Origin: Neospora caninum Liverpool
Lineage: Eukaryota; Apicomplexa; Conoidasida; Eucoccidiorida; Sarcocystidae
NCBI RefSeq assembly: GCF_000208865.1
Contig: NC_018392.1
Coordinates: 868,001-932,000, forward strand
Length of the DNA stretch: 64,000 nucleotides
Reading direction: 5' to 3'
Positions 12,321 through 26,664 of the stretch are shown piece after piece (the first letter of the stretch is position 1; each line of letters starts with the position of its first letter). A model generated the notes under the pieces. It searched no databases. It saw nothing but the letters and a program-made list of their open reading frames with translations, and was not told the origin of the DNA. The position numbers and the translations under genes were made by a program.

Positions 12321-15163
12321 GTTTCTAGGTGGCCTCAGACAGCGTACACTCTCGCGGGTGTGCCTCGCAAAACAGATAAAGAACCCCACTGCGATGCCAC
12401 AGCATCTGTCACCCGTACGATCCGGAATACACATGCCCAGCGACTCTTCTTCGTACGTTTACTGCTCATACACGCGAATTCCTCGCTCAGACGCACGACG
12501 GTTCACCCGAGGGAGCTTTATGATTGCGGTTAAAAAACGGGCAGCGGACTGCTGGGCTTCCAGAAGATACAAAAAAGATTCTTTATTCCTGATGGTGTGC
12601 TCCCTGCTATGGCTGCCCACCTAGAAAGCCACACTAAAACACCGGTGGGTAGCTTGCGCGTTGGTCGCGGAATCACGAAGGGAGAACCTGAAGAAACGCC
12701 TGGATTGTGCGGGAACGAATGACGCCAAGGTAAAAGGAGAAGGAAAACTAATGTAGTGGGTCTTTTCCGCGTCACGTCATTCGCCAGTACCGTACTCAAA
12801 CGGTTCGACTGTCCTTACGCTCCGGGCCTCTGTTGCTCCTGCCCCTATGAAATCATACACTTGTCCTAGAGATGTAGCACATCTTCCAACTTTGGCGGAC
12901 ACTCAATACCACCACCAGTAATTGCGTCTTATTCAGTATTATGAAACCAGTAAGCGATTGTGAAGGAGGGACCGAATTTCGCGTAATTTACGAGGCCCAA
13001 CTCAGCAGTAAGGTTGGTTTTGTACATGTGTGTGACTCCGCAGCTAACCAGTCAATTTATATGCAAGATAAAACACTACTGCAGTGGCCTTGCTTATACG
13101 ACGGTGTAGAGACGCCTGGCGGCGATATGAACTTGTATGCAGGCGAGTCTACGACCTCATCAAACGCCTCGCCCCACCAGCAGCGTCCGTGATGGCCATC
13201 CTACAGGAAGACTGGCGGTGTTGTTTTGGCTTGTGTCTTCTTTTCGCTGTTCCCTTGGCCAGTTTCCGTATTCGCGTTTTGCATTCTACCTGAGGTCAGC
13301 GACCCCCTGTGAAGGGGGTGCAGGCGGGCTTACCCACCATGCGCAGCGCCACAGCAGTTGCATCACTCGATACAGCCGTGTTAGTCCGTTTTTGGTCCGC
13401 TACTCCTTTCATTTGTACATTCGGAGAGTCAACTCCGACCCGCTGTGTCACGCAGTAAGCGTCTCAGTGATAGCAAAGGGCACTGCGCCCGGTGACACCC
13501 TCCCACCCGAGGGACGTTCGAAACACAACAAGCCCCGATCCGGCAGCGTCGCAGCAAAATTCAAGCTACATAGCCAGCCTTGACCTTGCCGTAGTCACTT
13601 GTGTCACATAGGCTGCTCGATTTCCACAGCGACTCCTTGCTCAAGCTGCAGTGGGGCTCCTAAACAACGTGCATTCCCCCTGTCCCAACAGTAAACATAA
13701 CGCTAATCACACACAAAACCGCGGCTACCCGAACACCACTACCGATCGTGAAGCTCGACATTGGCGGTGTTCGATTAACTGCCAGACACACTGTTGGAGA
13801 TAGCCCCGGGTTTACTTTTGTTTCGCGTAGCTAATAGCCAAAATGTGCTGTCCTGTGTCAAGTAAATAACTTTGGTGGAGAAGAGCAAAAGAATGAAACA
13901 CGAAGGCCCCCTCCTTGTCTGCCTCATGGCCGAAAATGGACACAGTTCCTGTAGCGCGATTTCCTCCCGGCAGGACCACTGGCCCTAGCTTCAAGCGCTC
14001 ACAACAGCCGTGCACGCGATATCTACATCTCGCTATCAATGACCTAAAAAAGTAAAACTACCACTATTTCACTTGGTCGGGCTCGAAGTTGTGCCATCTG
14101 CACTTGAAACGGGTTCCTGTCCACAGGCAGCTCGGCATTCGCCCCCACAGCCATCGTGTGGTAACAGCTAGTGTGCTGCTGAGGCCTCTTAAGTAAGTTG
14201 GAGCCGCATCTGCCGGCTTCGATTCGATCTCCATCAGAGCGTAACCAGTGAGGGTCACAACATTTCGATAGTCGTTGTGGGATGGGAATTACAAAAAAAT
14301 GGGCATCGTTGTGGTCACTTCTCCTGTGTGATTCACTGGCCCATCTCTCATGGGCCTCCCTTTCTCCTACCTCGCTCTTCGTGTTGTACTCAGGTCTACC
14401 ATTGTAACACATCCGCGTCCTGATTGCAGAGGTGTGTGGACGAGGCATCCATTTACGTTCTAAATGTGTTTCTCCCTGCTTGAGAAAGGCTAATGTGTCA
14501 CCAACTCTGTTTCTAATAAACGTGTGTGTGCATATTCTGTTCTTTTCGCATACGGGGTCGGGAGCTGACGGCACGCTACAGACAGTCGGTTGACCAGAAG
14601 ACACCGTGTGAAGACAGACCTCGGCACCAGCTCGCAAGACATCAGCGCGCAAGAACGCGAATATCGTGGCAGACGTGAAAAAAATATTTTTCAGAAGGCC
14701 GGACGGAAAAGCATAGACTCATTTACTTGCAGTAGTCGCTCAGTGACTGCCCTTTCTGTTTTCATGGACCGGCACCGCAACCTGACCACTGTTTCCTGCG
14801 TCGGGGTCTTGCGACCGCCTCGCGCGTTATACAGTGTCTGCCATGCACGCGCCGATGTATGGATAGAGCTGCCCTCCTGTAATTTGGTTCACAGCCCTGG
14901 TCCATAGCATGGGGAGCTGCCTCTATTAGGGATGGTTTGTGATTTGCTAACGGGTCTCGTACCGTTAAGGAAACCAAAAAACGTGTAGGACTGCTTCTCA
15001 TGGGATACTTGTGACAATGTCGCAGGCATAATGAGCGTTGTGCACGAAGTCCAATGGCGAAGCCAAAGCTTGACTTCTTACGAAATTTCTTTAAGGAGCC
15101 TCTACAAGTAGGCTGCCGCTGACTCATCGAATTCGTGTTAGCGAAGAAGATCGGAATTTTGCA

Positions 15164-15184
15164 GTGTGTGTGTGTGTGTGTGTG
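15164..15184. repeat. (GT)n microsatellite
   Basis: Uninterrupted GT dinucleotide tract of about ten units in the region upstream of the Ser-rich protein gene. Confidence 0.85.
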
Positions 15185-15654
15185 CAAAAGAGTTTCGGAT
15201 TGTGACGCGCGCTTCCTATGTCTGTGTCGTTAAAAACAAACATCGGTTGACAGTATGGTGAGGCGAGCGTCGCACCCTCTCTCTGGACCAAAGGTGGCGC
15301 TTGAGACCGTTCTACCCGATCTCTCTGAAAGCGCTGACAAAGGAGAATCTCTCCAGTTTTCTTCTTCCTTGGTATCGCTCTCTGTTTAAAATTCAGAGTG
15401 AGCCTTGTTACGCAGGGAGGTCAATCCTTCCTCGTTCGATCGTCGCCAAACTTTGCGGCGATCTTGAGACGGTTAGCTGGAATTTGTAAGAAGCTGGTTG
15501 ACGCCTACGTGAAAGTGCCCTATCTCTTGACTGATTGAGTGCCGAAGGTCATATCACTTCGTACATTGAAGTTTGGATCCCGCCCTTGTTTCACAGGCAA
15601 ATCTGTGGACCTCCCAAAATTCTTGCAGCTCCAATTAGCGTAAGTCTCTTCACC

Positions 15655-18600
15655 ATGGCTCGAAGAAAGAACCCTTCCCCATGCTCTGGGACCGACCAAC
15701 GATACGTTGACGCGCCCCTCCCAGTGCTGGAGCCGACGCGGCTTGAGCGTTTTTGTCGAATAGTTACTCCACAGTATGTGAGGCCCATCAGTGGGTCACC
15801 GGTCGGCCCTTCGGATGATATAGCATCACTCGACCACAATCACAATGTTCCCTTCTCAGTTATCGAACATCCGGTTGATTTTCTTCGGAACGGCGCTGGC
15901 ATTGCCCCTACAAGTTTTCATCATTGCCTCCAGAAAAAGCCTTTCAACTGCGGGTTAGTGCTAGGAGAAACTGCAGAAAAGGCGCCCCTACCAGCCTCTG
16001 ATACGTCCCGTTTTTCCTGCCCAACCTCACCGAGGTCGTCTCACGACTTGATCCGTCCGTCCCCGCCTCGGCACGGGGAAGACGGAGAGCTTGCAAAAGA
16101 AAGGAAGCATGACAATACCTCAGCATCTCCGGTTCAAACGCCTGCGTGCGAGACTGCAACCGGCTTCCCTATTCCATCCAGCGTCTCAAAGAATTTTCCA
16201 ACGTATGAAGACAGGGCTCTAGCCGCTCTCGACGGTGTTCATCTGCCTGTACATGCGAGCCACCATCAGTTACCCTTCATGTCGTCTATGCCGGCAACTC
16301 CATCTTCGGTGCTTTTCGAGACAGCCCGAAGCAGTTCTAAACCCTCTCCGCCAGTCTCGTCCACTCGAGTCTGCCTCTCGCCACTGTGCACGAACGGAGA
16401 GGGAACTCATGAGCCCTACTCCCACGAGGAAATCAAAACTCAAGCAGGGTGTGTGGCGAGTGGAGCTCACTCCCTTATTTCCAGTTCGCCGCCGCCAGCT
16501 CCTAACGCCGCAAAATCCAAGGTCCCCGACACTTCAGCACGCGCCTCCAATTTGCCCCCCCATTCTTCCAGCATCGAGGCAGCGAAAGAGGAGCATCGGA
16601 AGCCGATGCACCAAGAGAAGGATAGAATTGATCTACCGTCTGAAAGTGAAAGTGGATTGGAATATGGCAGGTTTGTGTCGAGTACGGAAAACAAGCAGGA
16701 CTCAACGACCCGGATCGACAATGCCAAAGAACGTACCAACGCAGTAGGGTTGGAAGCGTTACAGGGAGTGTCATCCGGAATTCACTCAGTTACCAGCACC
16801 GCATGTGTTCAGGTGCGCTGCCGGGACTCACACTATGCTTTGAATATTAGGCCGTCGGAAAGCTTTCCTGGGGTGGACGTCGCAGCCGGCTGTGTGAATT
16901 CTCATGGCACGTCCAAAAAAGAAGTTGAAAAGGAGCCGTTTGCTTCGCCGTCCCAACCAACCAGCATCTGCGTGAAAGGCGATATATCATCACCCTCATC
17001 GTTGCCACTCCCCGCGGAAGGAAGCAGCGCAAAATGCTGCGAAATGTCTCCGAGTCCTCAAGGCCACCAAGATATAGCCGTGAGAATAGAGGTGAGAAAT
17101 GTCTTGGCGTGCTGTTGCACTAATTCAGCTCTTATTCATGTGGAGGTAAACTCACTAGGTGCGTTCCAGTGACACCATATGTTCACATCGTGAAAGTCTG
17201 GTCCGAAGCAGAATGGGTGGCTTGCTCCCAGTTTTCCGTGTAAGCAGCTCGAACGTTTAGCTGAAGCTATTTCTCGTTTTTTAGCTCCTTGGGGGCTGCA
17301 AGGAAGCGACGAACCCCAATGCCCTCCATATACATCAGGGGATCTCCCGGCAGATGGGCAGTAGAAGGCAGTGGCTGTGCTTTCTGGTTCTACTGCAATG
17401 TGTAGGAGAATCTTTCGGCGATCTCTGCTGCAGTGTCCGAGCAAACGGAGAATTGGGAAGCTCGAACGAACTTATCATGGAGAGGCGTCGATTCCTTCCG
17501 TTCGCGTTCGTGTGGACAGCCTCCTGATATAGGAGATCTTGTGGAAGCAAACAAGCTGGTAGGATCGGAAGCCGCCAGCTCGTCAACTGCGACGTTAGAG
17601 TGGAACAAAGGTCGCAGTCTTACCTCCGACGAGCCTCCATCAACGCCAACATGTGTGAGCGCCACCGCCCGAATATCACCTGTTTCAATTCTAACTAACG
17701 TGCAAAAAAAAGAGTCAGAGAATACCCTTCTTCCGGGGCAGCTGCCAGGAACTGCTGCAGCAACTACAGCCAGTTCCAGTTGTGTCCCCCAAGTCTCCAT
17801 CAGTTGTGATTTGGATACGACTGTTGAGGCCTCTCAGGCTAGAAACCGGCAGGCATTCGGGTTTGAGAACAGTGGCATACGAGACCAGTTAGAAGGTGAC
17901 CGTCACAAGAGAGACATCTGCCTTTCCACATTGCAGCGGCAGGAGCGAAATGTCGCCTTGGCCGATGGATCCAGCAGAACGAGCTCCAGTTTATCCTCAC
18001 AGTTCGGAAGTCAAGGTGACGATACCGAACTTTCAACGCCTACTGTTCTCGCCCATTGTAAAGGCTATGGACCATTCATTTCTCAGGAGGACCATTCGTG
18101 CCGGAAATTACCAGCCACGGGGCCGAGCCCGACTCGCACAGATATAGCAGACCAACTGGCTTTCCATCATGTGGAGTGCTCGCCTGAATCCTGCTCGGCC
18201 GAAAACGCATGCCTTCTCGGCGAAAAAGTTCCTCCTGCTCAGCGCATCTATTCGAGGAAGAATGAGCATCTCCCGCATGTGGAGGAAGTAGTGAACCAAC
18301 TGGTCGTTTCATCACCGTCCAGAACGAGTTTTTCCGGTCTTTCCTTTCACCGAAACGTTTTTGCCTCGATATCACAACAGGTTGAACAGCATCAAGTCCT
18401 ACTCGCGGCAAAGCAGCACGATAGCGTGGGTGGAAGGACGGCCCACCAGGCAAGAACGACGGCCAACCTGAAAACAATTCACCTCCACGCGGTGCCTGCG
18501 TTTCAGCCAGAGATGAGCAATCAGTCTGGCGAGGGAGAGCAGCGTGATACATTGCCAGATCATCAGCAGCAAAGGACTCCGCATCGCAGTCCAGCGGATG

Positions 18601-21600
18601 TCGACGGGAAGCCCCGATCACCTGGCTCAACTCATCCAGGTGCTAGTGGTTTGCTGGAGCAGAGCCAGGCAGGGTGCGAAATGCCTAGTACATCGGATGA
18701 TTCTGGAGGCATCAAAGAGGCGAGAATACCCACTTTCGTCACGGCTATGTTGCCGACTGGCATTCCCACTAGAGTGCAGCGGGAACCGACCGTTGGTTGT
18801 CCCCCTGAAGATGTCAAAAGCAGTGTCGCTGTTCAACTAGAAAGGAAAGAAGCGTACTCCCTTTCGCGGACGTCAGCAGTGTCACATCTGCCGAGGCAAC
18901 GTGTCCCGAACCCTGACACAGCATTCTGCAACTTCAAAGAAAAAACGTGTATTTCTTATACTTTGGATCCCCTTGTCGCGCTGTCACCGGCGTCGGACTC
19001 TCATCCGACACCCCTGTCCAATAAATCTGCAAATTCTCCGGCGTCTACGAACGCTTGCGTCTCCTTGATTCAGTCCAGTTCCTCCTCGATACCTGAGCCA
19101 ATGCCTTCGTCACTGAGCTCCCCGTTGCAGCCTCTGGAGTTGCCGTTGGCATCCCGACCCAAAAATTCCGCCGCATGCTGGCCATCACGTGACTCAGAGT
19201 CTGCATCGTGTGACTTCCCGGGGTCGGGAGAGGTGTCGCGGCTGTGCTCATCGGGAAAGATGCCTGAAATTGCGTCACCAAATCGTGCTGCCTCGGGAAC
19301 CGCTCAGCGCCAAATTTGTGAAGATCAGAGGGATGTTGGCCTTCATGTTGCCAGCACCCCTGTAGACCATGATGCGAAGACACGGTGTCGACCGGGAACG
19401 TCCCTTACTGACTGGCTGTCCCGGCTACCTGTTTCAGAAGCAGACGCTAAGCGGATAGCAGTAAGCGTGGGTGACTTTATAGAACGGAAGGCTTCACGGC
19501 AACGCGCAGGATCCCTTCCGTCGGATACGCCGCCGGACCAGTGTGGCACTCTTGAGGCTGTTCCGGACAGCGGGGAAGATGGACAAGCGAATTGTAGTCT
19601 GACTGAAGAAGACCTGGACCTGCATCTGGTGGCAGGTGATGTATCTAGACAACGGTGGATCAATCACTTCCCCGTTTCAAAGAGTGAAGGGAAGGAGTCG
19701 CAGAAGCAAAAAGACAGCATGGTCGAGTTGGTCACCGATGCTGTGTCAATCTTCTGCACGATGAACGGTGTTTGTTACTGGCAAGGTAGGCAAAGAGGGC
19801 CGGGGATACGTGGGAACTACTGAACGGTAGGGGCTGCCGGCGGTTCACGGTTTCTGCCTGTCTTTAATGCTTTTAACGAAGAAGTGTACACAGCAAACAT
19901 AGAGCTTGCGCTACGCCACTACATTGGACAGGCGATGACTGGATAAATCCTGTCCTACATTGATTGTTGAGTGCGAAGTCCGCGCTAGTTTAGCGTCCCT
20001 GTGTAATTTCGACGTCCGTGCTCACTCTGGCAGTGGTTACTGTATTTGCCATGTATTCTTCCTATGCTTTTTAGGCATGCATGACTTGTGCTCCGCCTTC
20101 CTTTTCCTCTCTCCGAGGCCGTCTCTATCTCAACTGGTCCAACTTCTCCAAGCTTTTCTTCTTCTCTTCGCCCCTTGGCTGTTGCTACCACCCAAGGAGT
20201 CCATCGAGCAGTCCGCCAATGCAGCAAGGCTCTTCAGGTGAACATACTGGCTGAAAGTGTGCATACCTTTCTGGCCGCACAGCAAGATTGCCTGCATGAA
20301 AAAATACCTCACTGCCGGCGACACTGCAGCCTATGCCAGGCAGCAGAAATCATTTCGGGGAATTCCTCCTGATGGCATATACCCCTTTTGCTCCGAGTTG
20401 TGGCTAATGACTCATTTGCTTAGTCTGGGACGGCAATACATGGTCTGGGTTTGGGCGGTGTAGTGTCAGATGTCGCATGTCCCGGGAATCCGACTTTCGT
20501 CGCTCCAGAGGGAAACACCCAAAACATTCATTCCAGGGACCTGCTGGTTCGTTTCTGTCGTCGATACGTCTCCTGCAGGCAGTTGTTGCAATTTTTCTCT
20601 CCTAGTGTGACCAACGAAGTTGAGCGCCTCATTCCCTCCGTTGCGTGGAGTCAAACAATGTGAGTTTGGAGAATTACCCCGGTCCGAATTTAGATCGAAA
20701 GGAAAAACTAAAGGCCACTCCCTTAAAGAGTCTTGTGCGTAGGAATGTCCCACAATGGCATCGTTTGGTGCTTAAGTACTAAAGGCTGACATTGAGAGAA
20801 TCATCCGAGATGAACATTTTAGGTAAATTGGTCGGCGTTGTTACGGTGAAGACGCTTGTCCATAACGACGAACGGGAGACGAGAGGCATGACAGGTAAAC
20901 GAGTGTTTCTGAAACAATTGCTGCCATTCCATTGTTGAGCTGGACGATTCCCGTACTACCTTTGCCTCCGGTTTGTATTGGCAGACTAATTCATACGCTT
21001 GGTTTTTCGCGATTCAAGGACGTGCATACGCTTCTAGGCTTGTGGCGTTGCATTTTAGAGCTTCGCGTAAGTCGTGAAGAGTCGCTAGATTCTTCAGCCT
21101 CACAGAGTAGCGTGCTTCGCACCTTCACACACAAAAACTGCCCAGACAACCGAGAATCGTTGCACTATTTATAAAGTGGAGCATCGAGGGAGAGCGCTCA
21201 GCTGACCGGCATGTGGCGCCCGAAGCTTCCGTTCGACAGACAAATTTAACGTTTCTTAATACGCTATGTCGCATGACTTCCTGCATGTATCATCCGGGAT
21301 ATCACACGTTTTTTATATAGCGGGACCTCGAGTGGCCCAGTGTGTCCCGTTGGAGTAGCATGATATCCTCGGTCCACGTACACAGTTCCACCCAAAAAAG
21401 TGTGTCAAAGCATCTGGGCGCAGAAACAGTGGTTGCTCGTGCTCCGCAACTCCTTTGCGTCTGGGAGGGCCTCTTGGAAGACTTCACTGCCCTCATAATC
21501 GGGAATGTGGGGCTTCTATAAGTTCATCTTCCACAACAGTTTTCTTTCTCCCCGGTGGCGGCCGCAGACATTCGTCGCCATTGCTGGCCTTCTCCGATTG

Positions 21601-24600
21601 TGCGTGCAGGCTCCGGAGGACAAAGCACCTCCAGGGTACTTTTATTTTCTTCTCGCATATTTCGAGCTACATAAAGAAGAACTTCGGATCTCTCCAGAGC
21701 TTATTATCAACAGCGATGTCTCATTTGATCACTCTTCTTTCTCCGACAAGCCCTGTCCTGCATGCTGTAAGCCCACGATACTGACCAGAAACATGCTGAG
21801 CATGCAGAAGGACACATTGTGGAGCGTCGTCCGTTTGTCTCTTCTGAGCTTGGTAGCGGCTCGAAGACCGCAGGATGCACAGCGTATACATATGCCGTTA
21901 TAAAAACGTGTTTAAGTATTGTGTATCAGTCAATGTAAATGAGCAGTGACTGAGACGCTGATTCAACGGGGCATGTGCATACAGGTATTTGTAGTGAAGA
22001 GCGGTTCGGAGGGTCGATCACATGCTTCAAATTCCGCATGGACGTCGCTCCTTTTGGTTCACCAATACTACATTTTTGCAGGCGGCGCCGATGCATCCTC
22101 TCATAACTGCACGTCTACACAACTCGACGAGACTTTGCAGCCGCTGACTTGGCAACGTAAGGCACATCGGCGACTGCTGCAGTGCAGATTCAAGCACTCG
22201 CCGTACTGTGGCTATGTTTGTCGCCCCACCTTCGTTGTGTATTTATTCCATGCGTTGCGAGTCTCCCAAAGAACTCCCAGGCTGCAAAGAGGTAACCTCA
22301 CACAGGAAAAAATATAAAAGCCTTACCTCTGACAGTATACTAGGAAATAGTCGCTGCGCAGTTTCCTGAAAACATGGGGTTCAGTTGCTGATTCCAACGT
22401 GTGGGTTTACCCGTATTGTCCTTCTTGGGAAGTAAACCGACACAGCTTCGGTCAGCCGTTGACCCTGCTGCCGGGGAAGACCTGCCCAGCTCCGCTGCTT
22501 CTCTGACTCTCTCTTCCTTTGTAGGCCCTTTCCCGCTTCGCTACATGCTGCACCGCATGCTCACGTTGTACTCCTTGACACCACCCGCTGCTTTGCTCGA
22601 CCTTCAGTCGTTCCTTACTACGTGGTAAGTGGTACATTTAAATGTGGTGTCTCAAGCGTTTCCCCCGTATTCTTCAATGTGCGAAGGAAGTAAACGCGGT
22701 CGATAACGGCGATATTGATTCGTGTCGAACAGGACGTGGCTCACCTTTCTGTCTCTCTGGGTGACTGTCTTTCCCTATCAACCTGTGTACGTCACATCGT
22801 GTCTGGATGTACCGGCACGAAACGCCTGCAGCGGCCTTCTCCAGCTTCAACAAGCGATATCACGGCGAAATTACTGTGAAGCTCGCCGCTGTAGTATTTC
22901 GTCGGCGCGCATGTGACGCAGTACATGGGAGTTGACCTTACTTTTCGAGATCGTCGTCTCTGGTCCTGCAGTTCCTCCTTGGCTCGGTCACCGCTACAAA
23001 GGCACCCTGTTCGTCCTGTCTCCCCCTTGCCTCTGGCATCTCCACTCCTTGGACGAGATCGTAGTGAAAAAGACGACTGCAAAACTGCGCAGATCCCCAC
23101 GCCTCCCGCTGATGGCCAGCATTCTCTAACCGTCGGCTCTCAGGCGCGCTGTCTCAAGGAAGAAAGCGTTGCAAGGACTACGAGCCTTTTGTCTGGTTTG
23201 CAGAGCTCTCTTTGCTTGTCTCTGGATCCCTGCGACCTGTTGGCCGAATTGGGCGATCCTCGGGTCTTTCAGCGCCCGGCTTTTCTCAATTCAGTTTTGT
23301 CTGAGTAAGGAGTTCCCCTAGATCACAACACTTACCGAGGGAATTACAACACATCACGACCGCGCAGCAGATGGGTTTTGCGTTGCTGCCTCTACATCGA
23401 CAAGTCTTCTTGCGACCTGTTTGCTTGCAAATCTCTCTTGTTTCTCAATTTCTCAGGTGGCTTGCGTCTCCAGTCTCCGACGAGCTTCAACCTCTGAGTG
23501 ACGACCAACACTTCCACGAGATTCTCTCCCGTATCCAAGGCAAGATGCCCATTATCGGCCCCCGCCAAGCTTCCACATGTGCTTCATCTTTGGGGACGGT
23601 ATTGCCTCAAGAGTTTCCATCAGTGAAGGCGCTGTGCCCTCCGCGGATTGCAAGCGCCACGAACGACACCTTACCATCCAAAAATCGCGATATCACTGCC
23701 GTAGTCCCCTCTTTCCGTGAAGCCCCTCCTAGCTTCCAGATGCCTCCGGACGGGCCCACTGCTACCAGCGCTGGAGGAACTCTGATGAATGCCGAATCAG
23801 AGCATCACACTGGGGACGTTTGGACGTCAGAGTTGCTTGAAGTTCATTTTGTGGATCTACGGCCAAATTCCGCACGCCAGCGCGGTCCAACGCTCCAGAA
23901 GCTTCTAGGGCTGCAGCCAAGTCGACTACCCGGAGGTGCCAAATACCATGTGGTGTCTGTCGCAACTTCATCTGGCTTACAGGAAGCTTCTCGTAGCAGT
24001 GAATGTCGAATCGGTCTCGAGGAACCCCAAGACAGCCGCGACAGTTCGGTAGTTCGACGTGGCAGGGTAACGAGGTCGACTAAGGGTGCTAGCAGGTCTG
24101 CGACACGCAGCAGTTCGATACGCTCCCGTCGGCTAAACGGATACTCCCTCATCCAGAGTACCAATGCAGTGCGACGCAACAGTGGGCGGACACCATCCGG
24201 TGCTGGAACTGCCTGCCGAGCCAGACGGCAGTCGGTAAATGCCTGTGAGAAGACTGGGCAGTCACCCGGCAGGGGGGAGGAAAAAACTCAGTCAATGCTT
24301 TCTCCATCTCGTAGTGTTATGGTGACAGGCCAGGGTGCGTGGCTCATGCGTAGGCGCAGACAACGCGGAGTCAGTCGAACGAGAACCGCCCAACGGCTCT
24401 CTGCCGGCAAGGAGGTGGCGCGAACGGAGAAACCTGCTGCTCAAGCATGCGACAGAGACGAACCAGCCGAAAACCATCTAAGCTTGGACGAGCTCATCGA
24501 TGGTATTCATAGCATGAAGAAGACCGCGTCAAAGTAAGGCGATCCATTTTTTCCGCTCTACCACGGTTCGTAAGGTCCGGAGGGTGTATCACTGGAAGAA

Positions 24601-26664
24601 CCATCTGTGCGATTGTGTGCGATATATCTTTCTCCGGCACGTCTTTTCGATGGTTCACGAGTTCCTCCTTACGGTCTCTGCTGTCCTTCCCTTCCCGCCT
24701 TGCGCTCCAGTTAAGTCTTTAGGGCGTTATCACTATTCGGAGGAATTTTTAGCCGAGATGCAAAACCGGTGGTCGTGTGGCGGAGGGATCCCTCTCCTAA
24801 CTTTCGAAAGTAATGGATTCCTTCTTATGTGGGTTTTTTTCGACAGTGTCATGCGCGTTTGGCTCCTCATTCCGAATGAGGGGTCGATGAATGAATCTCT
24901 CCTGGAAAAGGGTCTGCTCCACCCGGAAGCCTCACGGTCGGAAATGTCGGCTTTTCAAGAAGCTTACTTTCGATTGACCTCCGCTGGAACTGAAGGTAGG
25001 TCTTTCACTGGGCTGCCCAAGCAAGCGCTCGTGTTACGAAATTGTCGACAGCTGTTTCCCTAGTCACATGGCGTTGTTGATCAGCGGCGAGCCACAGCTA
25101 CCCCGTGTAGTACGTGTAGCCTTCTGAAGGGTGCCCCAGGAGAGGATATGCAACAGATATAACTGATATGCAGCCGACATCATCTAAGATTATACAGTCC
25201 TCTATTTCAGACCAAGGTCAACCAAGTCGAGCCAAGCCGAGACCCACAAGTGTTTTCACCGGGATGTCCTGTCCATTTGTTCGTTCGTCTACAGGCGTTC
25301 TCGTTCTTAATGGCGGGTTCGTGGCTCTGGAAAAGGCAATGGTACGAGCGGCAGCCTCCTATCGATACACAGCCATGGATGTGACACATGTTAATTCCTC
25401 GCCATCCTCGGCAAGCGTATCCGAATGGGCAGTTCTTCCCAGGGCGAGCGTCCTGTCTCCTCATCCCGTGGACGCCGTCGGCATCCAACCAGGAGCTGGT
25501 CTCCATCCTGTCGATCGGCCTGCTGAAAAAATGGTAATGTCTCCAAAGGCTGACGCCCAAGGACAGCTTCTTCTTCCGCTTCGGCGAATCCAGAAGCTTC
25601 AGCGTCGGAGACGCAAGATTCGTTCCTGTGCGCTTGAATCACGAGCTAGCGTCGATACCGATGCATTGCTTTCAACCACGCGGGCATTCGCGCTTCGAGA
25701 CGTCGGCCAGGCTATTGCAACGTGGCTATTTCCTACGAAGGAGCTCTCAGAAACAGCGAATATCCACGAACGCCAAGGCAAGGATCATCTGCAAGTATGG
25801 TGCCCCGAGTCGCGACGACCTCTCCAGCTGGCGGACATTAACAAGGTGATAACATCTTCACAGAAGCAACAGGCGCACCAACGCATGCCCCTTTCGATAT
25901 CCTCCAGCGGCTCCTCGTCCCGATGCGATTCATCATCTGACGGGACTACTTTCTTGAAGCAGGCGAAGACGGTTGCAAATACAACTTGTTTTGTCCCCGT
26001 CTGTCCCATTTCATCGGGGCCACATCAGCAGTTGTGGGATTTCCGCGTCCCAGAAGCACACAGCCCTAGTCACCCGCCTGCTCTTGGCAGCGGCCACCCC
26101 GTTGCTTTATCCCTTCGCCAACCACACTTACAAGCTCCGGCCAAAGGGTCAGTTGCCACGAGTTTCGATGTAGCCGCTGGTGCCCTCTTACCTCCGTCAG
26201 CGTGCTCTGAGCCAGGCAGGCCCCCTCATCGACTCGTGTCACCTATGCCGCGTTGTGACCGCGGCTTGGTACAGATGCAAGGCGTGGCTCCGTCAGGAAG
26301 CTTCACCCGTGCCCATCTATCTGGCTCGTTCTTGGTTGGCTGCGCGGAAGCAGCAGCCGTGCAAGCAAATATTGTTAGCACAAGTAAAGCCCCCTACCAT
26401 ACCAACCGGGACAGTGCCACCAACGGGACCACCTTGTCGAAGGACATTTCAACTGTGGTCAATAAGTCCTATCACGCAAGGATGCAAGTTGCCCCTTCCT
26501 TGAAAGATGGTGCTACATACAACGGGTGGACAGATACCAGCATGTCGCCCAAGTACAGTGCATCAGCACCCAAACAGAAAAAGGCTTCCATACCAGCCAC
26601 ACTCCACCAAGAGCCAAATTCCCTGGCAACAACGACACCAACCGTACATTTGCCTTTTGTCTAG
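15655..26664 (+). CDS. Very large Ser-rich protein of unknown function (about 2,548 aa, 12 exons)
   Basis: I do not recognise the family. Proposed exons: 15655-17091, 17406-19785, 20197-20237, 20424-20659, 20985-21066, 21568-21766, 22525-22624, 22733-22786, 22972-23304, 23457-24502, 24711-24995, 25211-26664. All junction phases match and the total is a whole number of codons, which is the main support. The start is the ATG in CACCATGGCT, a good initiation context. Residues 1 to about 1170 and about 1620 to 2548 are low-complexity, rich in Ser, Pro, Thr and Gln, probably disordered. Residues about 1270-1510 (exons 3-8) have ordinary composition, look mainly helical and contain a Cys-rich turn (KPCPACCPF). 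Around residue 1975 is RYHYSEEFLAEM, which resembles the Y-x4-L-hydrophobic motif of eIF4E-binding proteins. Arg-rich patches (residues about 1840-1960, and RRRRK in the last exon) could be nuclear targeting signals. Least certain are the 41-nt exon 3 and the exon 10-11 junction, where the GTATTC donor is weak and a better one (GTAAGG after 24533) would break the frame. Confidence 0.7.

Larger units (their letters stand above)
11001..15654. other. Region between two divergent genes, no confident gene
   Basis: This stretch separates the minus-strand dehydrogenase from the plus-strand Ser-rich protein gene, so it should hold both promoters and probably the first exon of the dehydrogenase. Several frames of 60-200 codons occur on both strands, but none has a recognisable motif or a donor phase that clearly joins the exon at 11000. 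Nothing else could be supported. Confidence 0.4.
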
